Shown here: positions 7,097 to 14,528 of the stretch, piece after piece
Numbering within the stretch: the first letter of the stretch is position 1
Layout of the letters: every line of letters starts with the position of its first letter
Source of the DNA: Christensenella sp. UBA1750
Lineage (GTDB): Bacteria > Bacillota > Clostridia > Christensenellales > UBA1750
Assembly (NCBI GenBank): GCA_002315655.1
Contig: DCHO01000004.1
Span: forward strand, 27,401 to 50,554
Reading direction: 5' to 3'
DNA length: 23,154 bases
Made by a program: the position numbers and the translations under genes
Notes under the pieces: model-generated
The model's input: only the letters and a program-made list of their open reading frames with translations
What the model was told of the DNA's origin: nothing
The model's database searches: none

Positions 7097-7116
7097 GATT
7101 CAGATACTAAAGGGAT

Positions 7117-7230
7117 TTAGCCCTGACGCTGCTTGTGCTTGGGGTTTTCGCAGATGACCATGACGCGGCCCTTGCGCTTGATAACCTTGCACTTCTCGCA
7201 CATCGGCTTAACAGAAGGTCTAACTTTCAT
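7117..7230 (-). CDS. rpmJ: 50S ribosomal protein L36, zinc-binding form
   Basis: A 37-residue protein of exactly the usual L36 size: MKVRPSVKPMCEKCKVIKRK, then GRVMVICENPKHKQRQG. C11, C14, C27 and H32 make the zinc site, so this is the C+ form. L36 packs against 23S rRNA near the base of the stalk. GGAGG lies 8 bases before the ATG. It is 27 bases after infA and closes the spc block before the long spacer to rpsM. Confidence 0.97.
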   Translation of the reverse strand: MKVRPSVKPMCEKCKVIKRKGRVMVICENPKHKQRQG

Positions 7231-7257
7231 TTTATTTTCCTCCGTTGCTTTGATTGT

Positions 7258-7479
7258 TTACGCCTTACCTCTCCAGGTAATTCTTCCTCTCGTCAAATCA
7301 TAGGGCGAAAGCTCTATGGTGACTTTGTCACCCGGAAGGATCCGGATGAAGTTCATCCTAAGCTTGCCGGATATGTGCGCGAGGATCTTGTGGCCGTTGG
7401 GGAGCTCCACCTGGAACATGGCGTTCGGGTAAGCTTCCGTGACCGTGCCTTCGACTTCGATAACATCCTGCTTAGACAC
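7258..7479 (-). CDS. infA: Translation initiation factor IF-1
   Basis: IF-1 binds the 30S A site during initiation. Using the GTG at 7479 gives 73 residues beginning MSKQDVIEVEGTVTEAYPNA, matching the family's ~72 residues and its S1/OB fold (FQVELPNGHKILAHISGKLR, then PGDKVTIELSPYDLTRGRI). AAGGAGGG lies 6 bases before this GTG; the longer reading from 7497 would swallow the ribosome binding site. The GTG shares its G with the TAG stop of the KOW gene (TAGTG), so the two are probably translationally coupled. Confidence 0.97.
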   Translation of the reverse strand: MSKQDVIEVEGTVTEAYPNAMFQVELPNGHKILAHISGKLRMNFIRILPGDKVTIELSPYDLTRGRITWRGKA

Positions 7480-7778
7480 TATTTTCCCTCCTTGCAAGGC
7501 GCATCCAATCCTTGATCCCTTAAGGACAAGATCATCTTGTAAAGTTCCCTGTTCGTGACGGGGATCCCCTTATCAAGCTTTTCCTTAAGACTGGAAATAC
7601 ATTCCTGCTTTGGAATTAAATGCTTGGTTTTCTTTTTCTTCGGCTTTTCCATCGGGCGAAGATCGCCGTCTGCGATGAGAACGTAGCTGTCATCCAGCAC
7701 CTGTTGCACCACAAAAAGTCTTCCTTCGTCCCGACCCTGGATGGACGCAACCACGTTGCCTGCTTTGAATGGATTCAT
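7479..7778 (-). CDS. KOW-domain RNA-binding protein (L14e/L6e-like)
   Basis: This 99-residue protein has an N-terminal KOW-type beta-barrel (about residues 5-40: GNVVASIQGRDEGRLFVVQQ, then YVLIADGDLRP), followed by a basic linker (KPKKKKTKHL) and a helical C-terminus. Genes of this kind are common between map and infA in Clostridia and are often annotated as L14E/L6E/L27E-like RNA-binding proteins; their function is not established. Its ATG overlaps the map stop (TAATG) and its stop overlaps the infA GTG (TAGTG), so it is translationally embedded between them. A role in ribosome function or assembly is inference. Confidence 0.85.
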   Translation of the reverse strand: MNPFKAGNVVASIQGRDEGRLFVVQQVLDDSYVLIADGDLRPMEKPKKKKTKHLIPKQECISSLKEKLDKGIPVTNRELYKMILSLRDQGLDAPCKEGK

Positions 7779-8554
7779 TACAGGTCCTCCCCGTCAATAC
7801 CGGAAGGCATTGTGAGAATTTCGGGCTGACCATCCTCGTTTATGGCCAAAGTGTTTTCATAGTGCGCACTTAATGAGTGATCGCGGGTCAGGAATGCCCA
7901 ATCGTCCGAGGCAACATAGACGTGCCAGTCGCCCTTCGTGATCATGGGCTCCACCGCAATGCACAGCCCTTCACGAATCCTTAAGCCGTGACCGGCCTTT
8001 CCGAAGTTCGGCACCTCGGGGTCTTCGTGCATTTCTTTGCCGATTCCGTGCCCGCACAGGCTGCGCACCACGCCATACCCATATCCTTCAACGCAAGTTT
8101 GAATGGCATTTGATATGTCTCCTATGCGGTTTCCGACTTTGGCGACCTGCAGACCCTTTATAAACGACTCCTTTGCCACAGAGATGAGCTTTTCGGCTTC
8201 CGGGCTGATCTTCCCGACGGGGAAGGTTCTGGCCATGTCTGCCTGATAGCCGTCCTTGATGGCGGTGATGTCGATGGAGATGATCTGCCCTTCCTTCAAA
8301 ATAACCTGAGCGCTTGGAATCCCATGCACCACGATGTCGTCCGGGGACGCGCAGACGGAGCCGGGGAAGCCCTCAAAGCCCTTGGAAGAAGGAACGGCGC
8401 CGTGAGAACGAATGACTTTCTCGGCGATCCGATCCAGCTCCAGGGTGGAGACCCCGGGGCGGATCGCAGCCTTGACGGCCTTCATGGCCTCGTAGAGGAT
8501 GAGGCCGCTCTGTCTCATTTTCTCAATTTCGGCAGGTGTTTTGTAACTTACCAT
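7778..8554 (-). CDS. map: Methionine aminopeptidase, type I
   Basis: It removes the initiator methionine from nascent proteins after deformylation. The 258-residue enzyme is the short type Ia form without an N-terminal zinc domain. The metal ligands are D95, D106, H169, E202 and E233, with H77 as the substrate-binding histidine; spacing matches the E. coli enzyme with an offset of two. The reading from 8599 is rejected: ATG at 8554 follows the adk TGA by one base (TGAAATG) and gives the normal start MVSYKTPAEIEKMR. Translation is probably coupled to adk and, through TAATG, to the KOW gene. Confidence 0.97.
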   Translation of the reverse strand: MVSYKTPAEIEKMRQSGLILYEAMKAVKAAIRPGVSTLELDRIAEKVIRSHGAVPSSKGFEGFPGSVCASPDDIVVHGIPSAQVILKEGQIISIDITAIKDGYQADMARTFPVGKISPEAEKLISVAKESFIKGLQVAKVGNRIGDISNAIQTCVEGYGYGVVRSLCGHGIGKEMHEDPEVPNFGKAGHGLRIREGLCIAVEPMITKGDWHVYVASDDWAFLTRDHSLSAHYENTLAINEDGQPEILTMPSGIDGEDL

Positions 8555-8555
8555 T

Positions 8556-9173
8556 TCAGCACCCCAGAACCTGCATGATCTCTTTGAGGCCATCCTCAAT
8601 TTTGCCCATGCCGGAGACCACCTTCAGGATTCCCTTCTTATGATAGAAGTCGATCAGAGGAGCGGTCTGCTCTTCGTAGACAGCCAAACGCTGGCGAATG
8701 GATTCGGGGGCGTCGTCCTTGCGCTGGATGAGCTCGCCGCCGCACACGGCACACACCTTTTCGCCCCACTCGATATGGGTGGTGTGTCCGCACTTGGGGC
8801 AGTATCTTCTGCCGGAGAGACGGTCGACAATGATTTCCTTGGCGACACGCACCTCGATGACGCAATCCAGCGACGCGAACTGCTCTAAAGCTTCGGCCTG
8901 GGGAATCGTGCGGGGGAAGCCGTCTAAGATGTAGCCGTTGGCGCAATCCGCTTCGGCGAGCCGTTCCTTCACGATTTCGATGACCACGTCGTCAGGCACA
9001 AGCGCGCCGGACTCGATGTAGCTCTGAGCCTTGAGACCCATGGGGGTCTGCTCCTTGATGGCACGGCGAAGAATCTCGCCGGTGCTAATCTGGGGAATGT
9101 TCAGTGCAGCAGCGATTTTTTCGGCTCTGGTGCCTTTGCCGGCACCGGGAGCACCTAAAAACATGATTTTCAT
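8556..9173 (-). CDS. adk: Adenylate kinase, zinc-binding LID form
   Basis: It interconverts ATP plus AMP with two ADP. The P-loop GAPGAGKGT is at residues 7-15, the AMP-binding region includes STGEILRRAI and DGFPRT, and the LID carries four cysteines (C125, C128, C141, C144) that should bind zinc. The spacing between the two cysteine pairs is 12 residues, shorter than the ~16 I expect in Bacillus-type enzymes, and the whole protein (205) is slightly short of the usual 214-217. GGAGGG precedes the ATG. It lies between secY (25 bases) and map (1 base), the classical spc-block position. Confidence 0.97.
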   Translation of the reverse strand: MKIMFLGAPGAGKGTRAEKIAAALNIPQISTGEILRRAIKEQTPMGLKAQSYIESGALVPDDVVIEIVKERLAEADCANGYILDGFPRTIPQAEALEQFASLDCVIEVRVAKEIIVDRLSGRRYCPKCGHTTHIEWGEKVCAVCGGELIQRKDDAPESIRQRLAVYEEQTAPLIDFYHKKGILKVVSGMGKIEDGLKEIMQVLGC

Positions 9174-9198
9174 GATGTCCCTCCAATAAGTCGAAGCC

Positions 9199-10467
9199 TT
9201 ACTTCATGAAGCCCTTGTAGTGACGCATCATCATCTGTGCATCCAGCGCATCGGTGGTCTCGATGGCGACGGAAACGACGATCAGGATACCGGTGGCGGT
9301 AAAGGGAGCGGCGTTGCCGGTGATGGCCAGGATGGCCGAGGGGATGACGGCGATGACAGCCAGATAAATGGCGCCGAACAGGGTGATGCGGCCGTTGATG
9401 CGTTTCAGATAATCGCCGGTGGGCTTACCGGGGCGGATGCCGGGGATGAAGCCGCCGTTCTGCTGCAGGTTCTTGCTCATTTCAACGGGATCAAAGGAGA
9501 TCGAGGAGTAGAAATAAGTGAAGGCCAGAATCAGCAGAGCATAGACGATCATGTAGACCCAGGAGGAAGAGGAGAACCACTTCCCGTACCACAGCGCGAA
9601 GCCGGAGGTGGGCCAGAACTGAGCGATCAGACCGGGGAACTGGATGATGGAGATGGCGAAAATCATGGGCATAACGCCGGAAGAGTTCACCTTGATCGGA
9701 ATGTAGGTGGACTGTCCGCCATACATCTTGCGACCCTGCATACGCTTGGCGTACTGCACGGGAACGCGACGCTGGCCGCCATCCACAAACACGATGCCAA
9801 CAACCAGAAGTGCGATACCGATGATGACGACCGGGATGAACCAGGCCTTCATCGGGTTGTTGATCACGGACTGGATGCCCGAGATCACCTGACCGGGGAA
9901 GGAAGCGATGATACCAACAAAAATCAGCAGGGACATACCATTGCCGATGCCGTTTTCGGTAATGCGCTCACCAATCCACATGGTAAGGGACGTACCGGCG
10001 GCAAGGACGATGAAGACCATCAGGTAATCCAAGAAGTTGGCATCGGCACCTCTCTGCATCGCCGAAGAGCCAAGCCCTAAGATGATGCCGACTGCCATGA
10101 TGCAGCCCAAGCCGATGGTGACAATACGGGTGATCTGCGCGATCTTCTTGCGGCCCTCCACGCCTTCCTGCTGGAGTCTTTCCAGAGCGGGAATGGCGAT
10201 GCAGAGGAGCTGCATGATAATGGAAGAAGTGATGTAGGGCGTAATACCCATTGCAAAGATGGTGAAGTTGGAGAAGTTCTGGCCGTTGATGAAGTCCAGC
10301 ATATTCAGCATGGAGATGTTGGAAACCTGCTGGGCGATGTAATCAACGTTCACGCCGGGGATCGGGATGACCGAACCGACGCGGTAGACCAGGAGCATGA
10401 TTAACGTGTAGATGATTTTCTTGCGAAGATCCTCCACTTTCCAAGCGTTGCGGAAAGTTTCAAGCAC
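9199..10467 (-). CDS. secY: Protein translocase subunit SecY
   Basis: The channel subunit of the SecYEG translocon in the cytoplasmic membrane. The 422-residue sequence starts MLETFRNAWKVEDLRKKIIY and has about ten hydrophobic helices, with family motifs VIPIPGVNVDYI, NGQNFSNFTIFAMGITPYIT and the cytoplasmic QYAKRMQGRKMYGGQSTYIP. The start codon is GTG, one base after the rplO stop (TAACGTG), with GAGGTG shortly upstream inside rplO, so translation is coupled to L15 synthesis. Length and topology are normal for Bacillota. Confidence 0.98.
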   Translation of the reverse strand: MLETFRNAWKVEDLRKKIIYTLIMLLVYRVGSVIPIPGVNVDYIAQQVSNISMLNMLDFINGQNFSNFTIFAMGITPYITSSIIMQLLCIAIPALERLQQEGVEGRKKIAQITRIVTIGLGCIMAVGIILGLGSSAMQRGADANFLDYLMVFIVLAAGTSLTMWIGERITENGIGNGMSLLIFVGIIASFPGQVISGIQSVINNPMKAWFIPVVIIGIALLVVGIVFVDGGQRRVPVQYAKRMQGRKMYGGQSTYIPIKVNSSGVMPMIFAISIIQFPGLIAQFWPTSGFALWYGKWFSSSSWVYMIVYALLILAFTYFYSSISFDPVEMSKNLQQNGGFIPGIRPGKPTGDYLKRINGRITLFGAIYLAVIAVIPSAILAITGNAAPFTATGILIVVSVAIETTDALDAQMMMRHYKGFMK

Positions 10468-10468
10468 G

Positions 10469-10909
10469 TTAGATCACCTCTGCTTTCCCACCATTTGCTT
10501 CGATCTTAGCGGAAGCGCTCTTGGAGAAAGCCACGGCCTTCACGGTCAGCTTCTTAGTGAGCTCGCCTTCGCCCAAGATCTTAACACCGTCAAAGGTCTT
10601 CTTGAGAAGACCGGCCTTGATCAGAGCCGCGGCATCGACCACAGCGTCGTTCTCAAAGACTTCCAGAGCGGCAACGTTGACGGTTGCGTATTCCTTTGCA
10701 TAGATGTTGGTAAAGCCACGCTTAGGAATGCGGCGAACCAGCTTCATCTGACCGCCTTCAAATCCTGCAGCCTTGCCGCCGCCGGAGCGGGCCTTGCTGC
10801 CCTTGTGGCCTTTACCGGAAGTTTTGCCCAATCCGGAGCCTACGCCGCGACCCAGTCTCTTGGGAGCGGTGGTGGAACCGGGTGCGGGAGTAATCTCATG
10901 GAGCAACAT
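10469..10909 (-). CDS. rplO: 50S ribosomal protein L15
   Basis: L15 is a late-assembly large-subunit protein with a long N-terminal extension into 23S rRNA. The 146-residue product begins MLLHEITPAPGSTTAPKRLG and contains the glycine/lysine-rich GSGLGKTSGKGHKGSKARSG motif of the family. An upstream GTG at 10918 lies within the AGGAGGTG ribosome binding site, so the ATG at 10909 is the better start. It follows rpmD by 15 bases and abuts secY. Confidence 0.97.
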   Translation of the reverse strand: MLLHEITPAPGSTTAPKRLGRGVGSGLGKTSGKGHKGSKARSGGGKAAGFEGGQMKLVRRIPKRGFTNIYAKEYATVNVAALEVFENDAVVDAAALIKAGLLKKTFDGVKILGEGELTKKLTVKAVAFSKSASAKIEANGGKAEVI

Positions 10910-10924
10910 ATCTCGCACCTCCTG

Positions 10925-11107
10925 TTATTCTGCGATTTCTTCAACAGAAACCAAATGCTTGACCGTGAAGATCATGCCGCGGATCGCGGGATTGTCAGGC
11001 TGGATCACGGAAGAACGGATCTTGTGAAGGCCTAAGGCTCTCACGGTGTCGATCTGGTTCTTGTGACGGCCGATGGTGCTCTTCTGGAGCGTAATTTTAA
11101 GCTTCAT
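10925..11107 (-). CDS. rpmD: 50S ribosomal protein L30
   Basis: A 60-residue protein of normal L30 size, beginning MKLKITLQKSTIGRHKNQID and containing TVRALGLHKIRSSVIQPDNP, the conserved family core. AAGGAGGG precedes the ATG. It lies between rpsE (16 bases) and rplO (15 bases), as in most bacterial spc operons. Confidence 0.97.
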   Translation of the reverse strand: MKLKITLQKSTIGRHKNQIDTVRALGLHKIRSSVIQPDNPAIRGMIFTVKHLVSVEEIAE

Positions 11108-11123
11108 AATGTCTGCACCCTCC

Positions 11124-11624
11124 TTAGCCTAACAGTTCTTCGACGGACTTGCCACGCAGACGCGCGACTTCCTCGATGGTCTTTAAGCGGCTTAAGCCCT
11201 CGATCGTGGCCTTCACGATGTTGATGGGGTTGTTGCTGCCATAAGCCTTGGTAACAATATCCTTGATGCCGGCCGTCTCGATGACCGCACGAGCAGGGCC
11301 GCCGGCGATAACGCCGGTGCCTTCGGGAGCGGGCTTTAAGACGACGGAAGAAGTGCCGTACTTGCCAATGACCTCGTGGGGAATGGTGGTCCCGACGATG
11401 GGCACATTGATCAGGTTCTTCTTGGCGTCATCAGTACCCTTGCGGATACATTCGGGAATTTCAACTGCCTTACCCATGCCGCAGCCGACGCGACCCTTTT
11501 CGTCACCGACGACCATCAGCGCGGAAAAGCGCATGTTGGTGCCGCCCTTGGTGACCTTGGCCACGCGGTTGACAGCTACGAGTTTTTCCTTGAATTCGCT
11601 TTCTTCGCGATTGTAGCGCTGCAT
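11124..11624 (-). CDS. rpsE: 30S ribosomal protein S5
   Basis: S5 helps form the mRNA entry site and influences decoding fidelity. The 166-residue protein has the N-terminal double-stranded RNA-binding-like domain (KLVAVNRVAKVTKGGTNMRF then SALMVVGDEKGRVG) and the C-terminal domain with APEGTGVIAGGPARAVIETA. The loop usually read as K-G-G-R reads K-G-G-T at residues 26-29, in the region where spectinomycin-resistance changes are known in other bacteria. AAGGAGGG lies before the ATG, and spacing to rplR is 19 bases. Confidence 0.98.
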   Translation of the reverse strand: MQRYNREESEFKEKLVAVNRVAKVTKGGTNMRFSALMVVGDEKGRVGCGMGKAVEIPECIRKGTDDAKKNLINVPIVGTTIPHEVIGKYGTSSVVLKPAPEGTGVIAGGPARAVIETAGIKDIVTKAYGSNNPINIVKATIEGLSRLKTIEEVARLRGKSVEELLG

Positions 11625-11643
11625 CCTTTACCCTCCTTACGTC

Positions 11644-12012
11644 TTAGAAATCGAGTCCGGCTTCACGAGCGGCCTCGGCAACCTTTGCCACACGACCGGT
11701 GTAGATGTAACCACCGCGGTCGAAGACCACTTCCTTGATGCCGGCGGCGATAGCACGCTCAGCGGCAACCTTGCCAACCAGAGCGGCTGCACCCTTCTTG
11801 TCGCACTCGCCAAGGTTCTCCTTGACGGCGGCGTCGAGGGTAGAGGCCGAGCAAAGGGTAACGCCCTTCACGTCGTCGATCACCTGGACGTAAATGTTCT
11901 TGTTGCTCCGATACACACAGAAGCGCGGACGGTCTGCAGTTCCGGAGATCTTCTTGCGGACGCGCTCGTGACGAATCACGCGAATTTCGTTCTTGTCCTT
12001 TTTCTGGATCAC
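11644..12012 (-). CDS. rplR: 50S ribosomal protein L18
   Basis: L18 binds 5S rRNA together with L5. The 122-residue product starts MIQKKDKNEIRVIRHERVRK and contains the family segment RPRFCVYRSNKNIYVQVIDD and ends in FDRGGYIYTGRVAKVAEAAR plus EAGLDF. The start codon is GTG, with AAGGAG 9 bases upstream; no closer ATG fits. It is 14 bases after rplF. Confidence 0.97.
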   Translation of the reverse strand: MIQKKDKNEIRVIRHERVRKKISGTADRPRFCVYRSNKNIYVQVIDDVKGVTLCSASTLDAAVKENLGECDKKGAAALVGKVAAERAIAAGIKEVVFDRGGYIYTGRVAKVAEAAREAGLDF

Positions 12013-12026
12013 TTGCGCTCACTCCT

Positions 12027-12569
12027 TTACTTCTTACCAGTCTTGCCTTCCTTGCGGCGGATGACTTCGTTCTGGTACTTGATGCCCTTGCCGTGATACG
12101 GTTCGGGTTCACGGACGCTGCGAACGTTAGCGGCGATCTCGCCAACGCGCTGCTTGGATGCTCCCTTGACGACGATGGTGTTGGGGTTGGGGCACTCGAA
12201 AGTGATGCCGTCCTCAGGAACCATCTCAACGGGATGAGAGTAACCGATATTGATGACCAGGTTCTTGCCCTGCACCTGCGCACGGTAGCCGACGCCGACG
12301 ATCTCCAGAGTCTTGGAGAAGCCTTCGGTCACGCCGATGACCATGTTGTTGATGAGGGTACGAGAGAGGCCATGCAGGCTCTTGTGGAGCTTCTCATCGG
12401 AAGGACGGGACACGGTAAGCACGTTGCCTTCGATGGAGATCTTCATATCGGGATGAATCTGCTGGTTGAGCTCACCCTTGGGGCCACGGACGGTGACGAG
12501 ATTCTTCTCATCAACCTTGACCGTCACGCCCGCGGGGATGGCAACCGGAAGTCTGCCGATTCTCGACAT
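12027..12569 (-). CDS. rplF: 50S ribosomal protein L6
   Basis: L6 lies near the sarcin-ricin loop at the factor-binding side of the large subunit. The 180-residue protein starts MSRIGRLPVAIPAGVTVKVD, contains the duplicated L6 domain and the conserved GVGYRAQVQGKNLVINIGYS and RSVREPEPYHGKGIKYQNEV segments. AAGGAAGG precedes the ATG. Normal length, 22 bases after rpsH. Confidence 0.98.
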   Translation of the reverse strand: MSRIGRLPVAIPAGVTVKVDEKNLVTVRGPKGELNQQIHPDMKISIEGNVLTVSRPSDEKLHKSLHGLSRTLINNMVIGVTEGFSKTLEIVGVGYRAQVQGKNLVINIGYSHPVEMVPEDGITFECPNPNTIVVKGASKQRVGEIAANVRSVREPEPYHGKGIKYQNEVIRRKEGKTGKK

Positions 12570-12591
12570 AATTCAATTACCTTCCTTTCAA

Positions 12592-12990
12592 TTACCAAAC
12601 GTAGCAGAGGACTTCGCCGCCTACTGCGTTCTTGCGGGCTTCCTTGTCGGTCATGACGCCCTTAGAGGTGGAGATGATGGCAATACCCAGGCCGCCTAAG
12701 ACCTTGGGCAGCTCCTCGCACTTCGCATAAACGCGAAGGCCGGGCTTGGAGATTTTCTTGAGGCCCGTGATGACGCTCTTCTTGTTGGTGTCGTACTTGA
12801 GCCCGATTTTGATGGAGCCCTGCACGCCATCCTCGATCACGTCCACAGACTTGACGTAGCCTTCTTCAAGGAGAATCTTGGCAACAGCCTTCTTCTCGTT
12901 GGAAGCAGGAACAACGATCGCGTCGTGACGCGCAACCAGAGCGTTGCGGATACGGGTCAGCATATCTGCGATGGGATCATTGATGATCAT
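12592..12990 (-). CDS. rpsH: 30S ribosomal protein S8
   Basis: S8 binds the central domain of 16S rRNA and in E. coli represses the spc operon. The 132-residue protein starts MIINDPIADMLTRIRNALVA and ends in the usual GVMTDKEARKNAVGGEVLCY plus VW. GGAGG lies 8 bases before the ATG. It is 30 bases after rpsN. No S8-type mRNA target site is obvious by eye near rplE. Confidence 0.98.
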   Translation of the reverse strand: MIINDPIADMLTRIRNALVARHDAIVVPASNEKKAVAKILLEEGYVKSVDVIEDGVQGSIKIGLKYDTNKKSVITGLKKISKPGLRVYAKCEELPKVLGGLGIAIISTSKGVMTDKEARKNAVGGEVLCYVW

Positions 12991-13020
12991 TGATTTTTCC
13001 TCCCTAACATCTACGCCGGT

Positions 13021-13206
13021 TTACCAGCTGGCCTTACGCACGCCGGGGATTTCTCCCTTGTACGCAAGCTCACGGAAGCAAATGCGGCAGATGCCGTACT
13101 TCCTCAGCACAGAGTGAGGACGACCGCAGATGCGGCACCGCGTGTAAGCGCGGGTAGAGAACTTCGGCTCCCTCTGCTGGCGGATAACGATAGATTTCTT
13201 AGCCAT
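13021..13206 (-). CDS. rpsN: 30S ribosomal protein S14, zinc-binding form (type Z)
   Basis: This is the short 61-residue S14 of many Gram-positive bacteria, with C24, C27, C40 and C43 forming the zinc site (CRICGRP and CRICFRELAYKGEIPGVRKA). It sits in the 30S head. Zinc-free paralogs of S14 replace it under zinc limitation in some Bacillota; none is in this window. AGGAGG precedes the ATG. Gaps are 19 bases to rplE and 30 to rpsH. Confidence 0.98.
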   Translation of the reverse strand: MAKKSIVIRQQREPKFSTRAYTRCRICGRPHSVLRKYGICRICFRELAYKGEIPGVRKASW

Positions 13207-13225
13207 TTTTTCGTTTTCCTCCTAA

Positions 13226-13768
13226 TTACGCATTGGCAAAGGGCATACCCAGAAGTCTGAGCAATTCCTTAGCTTCCTCGTCCGTCTTTGCGGTGGTGAC
13301 GAAGATCATCTCCATACCGCGGATCTTTTCGATCTTATCGTACTCAATTTCGGGGAAGAGCAGTTGCTCGCGGATGCCCAGAGCGTAGTTGCCGCGGCCG
13401 TCGAAGGCCTTAGCGGAAACGCCGCGGAAGTCGCGGACGCGGGGCAGAGCGATGTTCATCAGCTTATCCGCAAATTCGTACATTCTTTCGTTGCGCAGGG
13501 TGACCTTCGCACCGATCTTCTGGCCTTCACGAACCTTGAAGTTTGCAACGGACTTCTTGGCCAGCGTGGAGACGGGCTTCTGACCGGCGATGATGGTCAA
13601 CTCGGAGAGCGCCTGCTCGAAAGACTTGGGGTTATCCTTCGTCTCGCCAAGACCCATGTTGATGACGATCTTTTCGAGCTTGGGGATTTCCATCACATTC
13701 TTGTAACCGAACTTCGCCACCATAGCAGGGGCGACTTCGCTTTTATACTTATCCTTTAATCTGGACAT
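13226..13768 (-). CDS. rplE: 50S ribosomal protein L5
   Basis: L5 binds 5S rRNA in the central protuberance and contacts the P-site tRNA. The 180-residue protein starts MSRLKDKYKSEVAPAMVAKF and contains the characteristic VINMGLGE, GQKPVSTLAKKSVANFKVRE and ALPRVRDFRGVSAKAFDGRG segments, ending in TAKTDEEAKELLRLLGMPFA. GGAGGG precedes the ATG. Normal in length and place, 23 bases after rplX. Confidence 0.98.
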   Translation of the reverse strand: MSRLKDKYKSEVAPAMVAKFGYKNVMEIPKLEKIVINMGLGETKDNPKSFEQALSELTIIAGQKPVSTLAKKSVANFKVREGQKIGAKVTLRNERMYEFADKLMNIALPRVRDFRGVSAKAFDGRGNYALGIREQLLFPEIEYDKIEKIRGMEMIFVTTAKTDEEAKELLRLLGMPFANA

Positions 13769-13791
13769 TTTTTGTCCCTCCCTTGCTTAGT

Positions 13792-14118
13792 TTAGAAGGT
13801 TTCGCCGCACTTCTTGCACAGGCGAGCCTTGGAACCGTCGTCGAGCAGCTTGTGCGCGAGACGGGTGGGCTTGCCGCAAGAGGGGCACACCAGCATCGCC
13901 TTGGAAGCGAAGATGGGGGCTTCCTTGTTGATGATGCCGCCCTGCTGACCCATGCCGCGGGGCTTCTGGTGTTTCGTGACCATGTTGACGCCTTCAACGA
14001 TGATCTTGCCTTCGGCGGGCATGGCGACGAGCACTTTGCCCTTCTTGCCTGCGTCCTTGCCGGAGATGATCACCACGGTGTCATTCTTCTTGACGTGAAT
14101 TTTCTTAGGTGTAGCCAT
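13792..14118 (-). CDS. rplX: 50S ribosomal protein L24
   Basis: L24 is an assembly-initiating large-subunit protein that ends up near the exit tunnel. The 108-residue product contains the KOW motif (KKNDTVVIISGKDAGKKGKV) and the family's GVNMVTKHQKPRGMGQQGGI. Its C-terminal half has a zinc-ribbon-like CPSCGKPTRLAHKLLDDGSK then ARLCKKCGETF, with four cysteines in two CxxC pairs. An in-frame ATG at 14133 is rejected, since GGAGGG lies 7 bases before the ATG at 14118. It follows rplN by 15 bases. Confidence 0.97.
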   Translation of the reverse strand: MATPKKIHVKKNDTVVIISGKDAGKKGKVLVAMPAEGKIIVEGVNMVTKHQKPRGMGQQGGIINKEAPIFASKAMLVCPSCGKPTRLAHKLLDDGSKARLCKKCGETF

Positions 14119-14133
14119 GTCGTTTCCCTCCAA

Positions 14134-14502
14134 TTAAAGAACTTCGGGCGCAAGAGAGATGATCTTCATGTAATCCTTCTCACGCAGTTCGCGGGCGACA
14201 GGCCCAAAGATGCGGGTTCCGCGCGGCTGCTTCTGATCGTTGATGATCACGGCCGCGTTGTCGTCAAAGCGGATATAGCTGCCATCCGGACGATGGGTGG
14301 ACTTGACGGTGCGAACGACGACGGCCTTCACGACGTCACCCTTCTTCACCTGACCACCGGTCGTGGCGCTCTTGACGGAAGCGACGATGACGTCACCGAT
14401 CCGACCGTTGCTGCGGAAGGAACCGCCGAGGACACGGATGCACATAATCTCTTTGGCGCCGGAGTTATCGGCAACCTTTAATCTGGTCTGCGGTTGTACC
14501 AT
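14134..14502 (-). CDS. rplN: 50S ribosomal protein L14
   Basis: L14 lies at the subunit interface and binds the silencing factor RsfS in other bacteria. The 122-residue protein starts MVQPQTRLKVADNSGAKEIM, with the L14 signature around KKGDVVKAVVVRTVKSTHRP and the C-terminal RGTRIFGPVARELREKDYMK. GGGAGG precedes the ATG. Normal length, 26 bases after rpsQ. Confidence 0.98.
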   Translation of the reverse strand: MVQPQTRLKVADNSGAKEIMCIRVLGGSFRSNGRIGDVIVASVKSATTGGQVKKGDVVKAVVVRTVKSTHRPDGSYIRFDDNAAVIINDQKQPRGTRIFGPVARELREKDYMKIISLAPEVL

Positions 14503-14528
14503 AAGTTTTTAGCCTCCCTATGCTCGGC

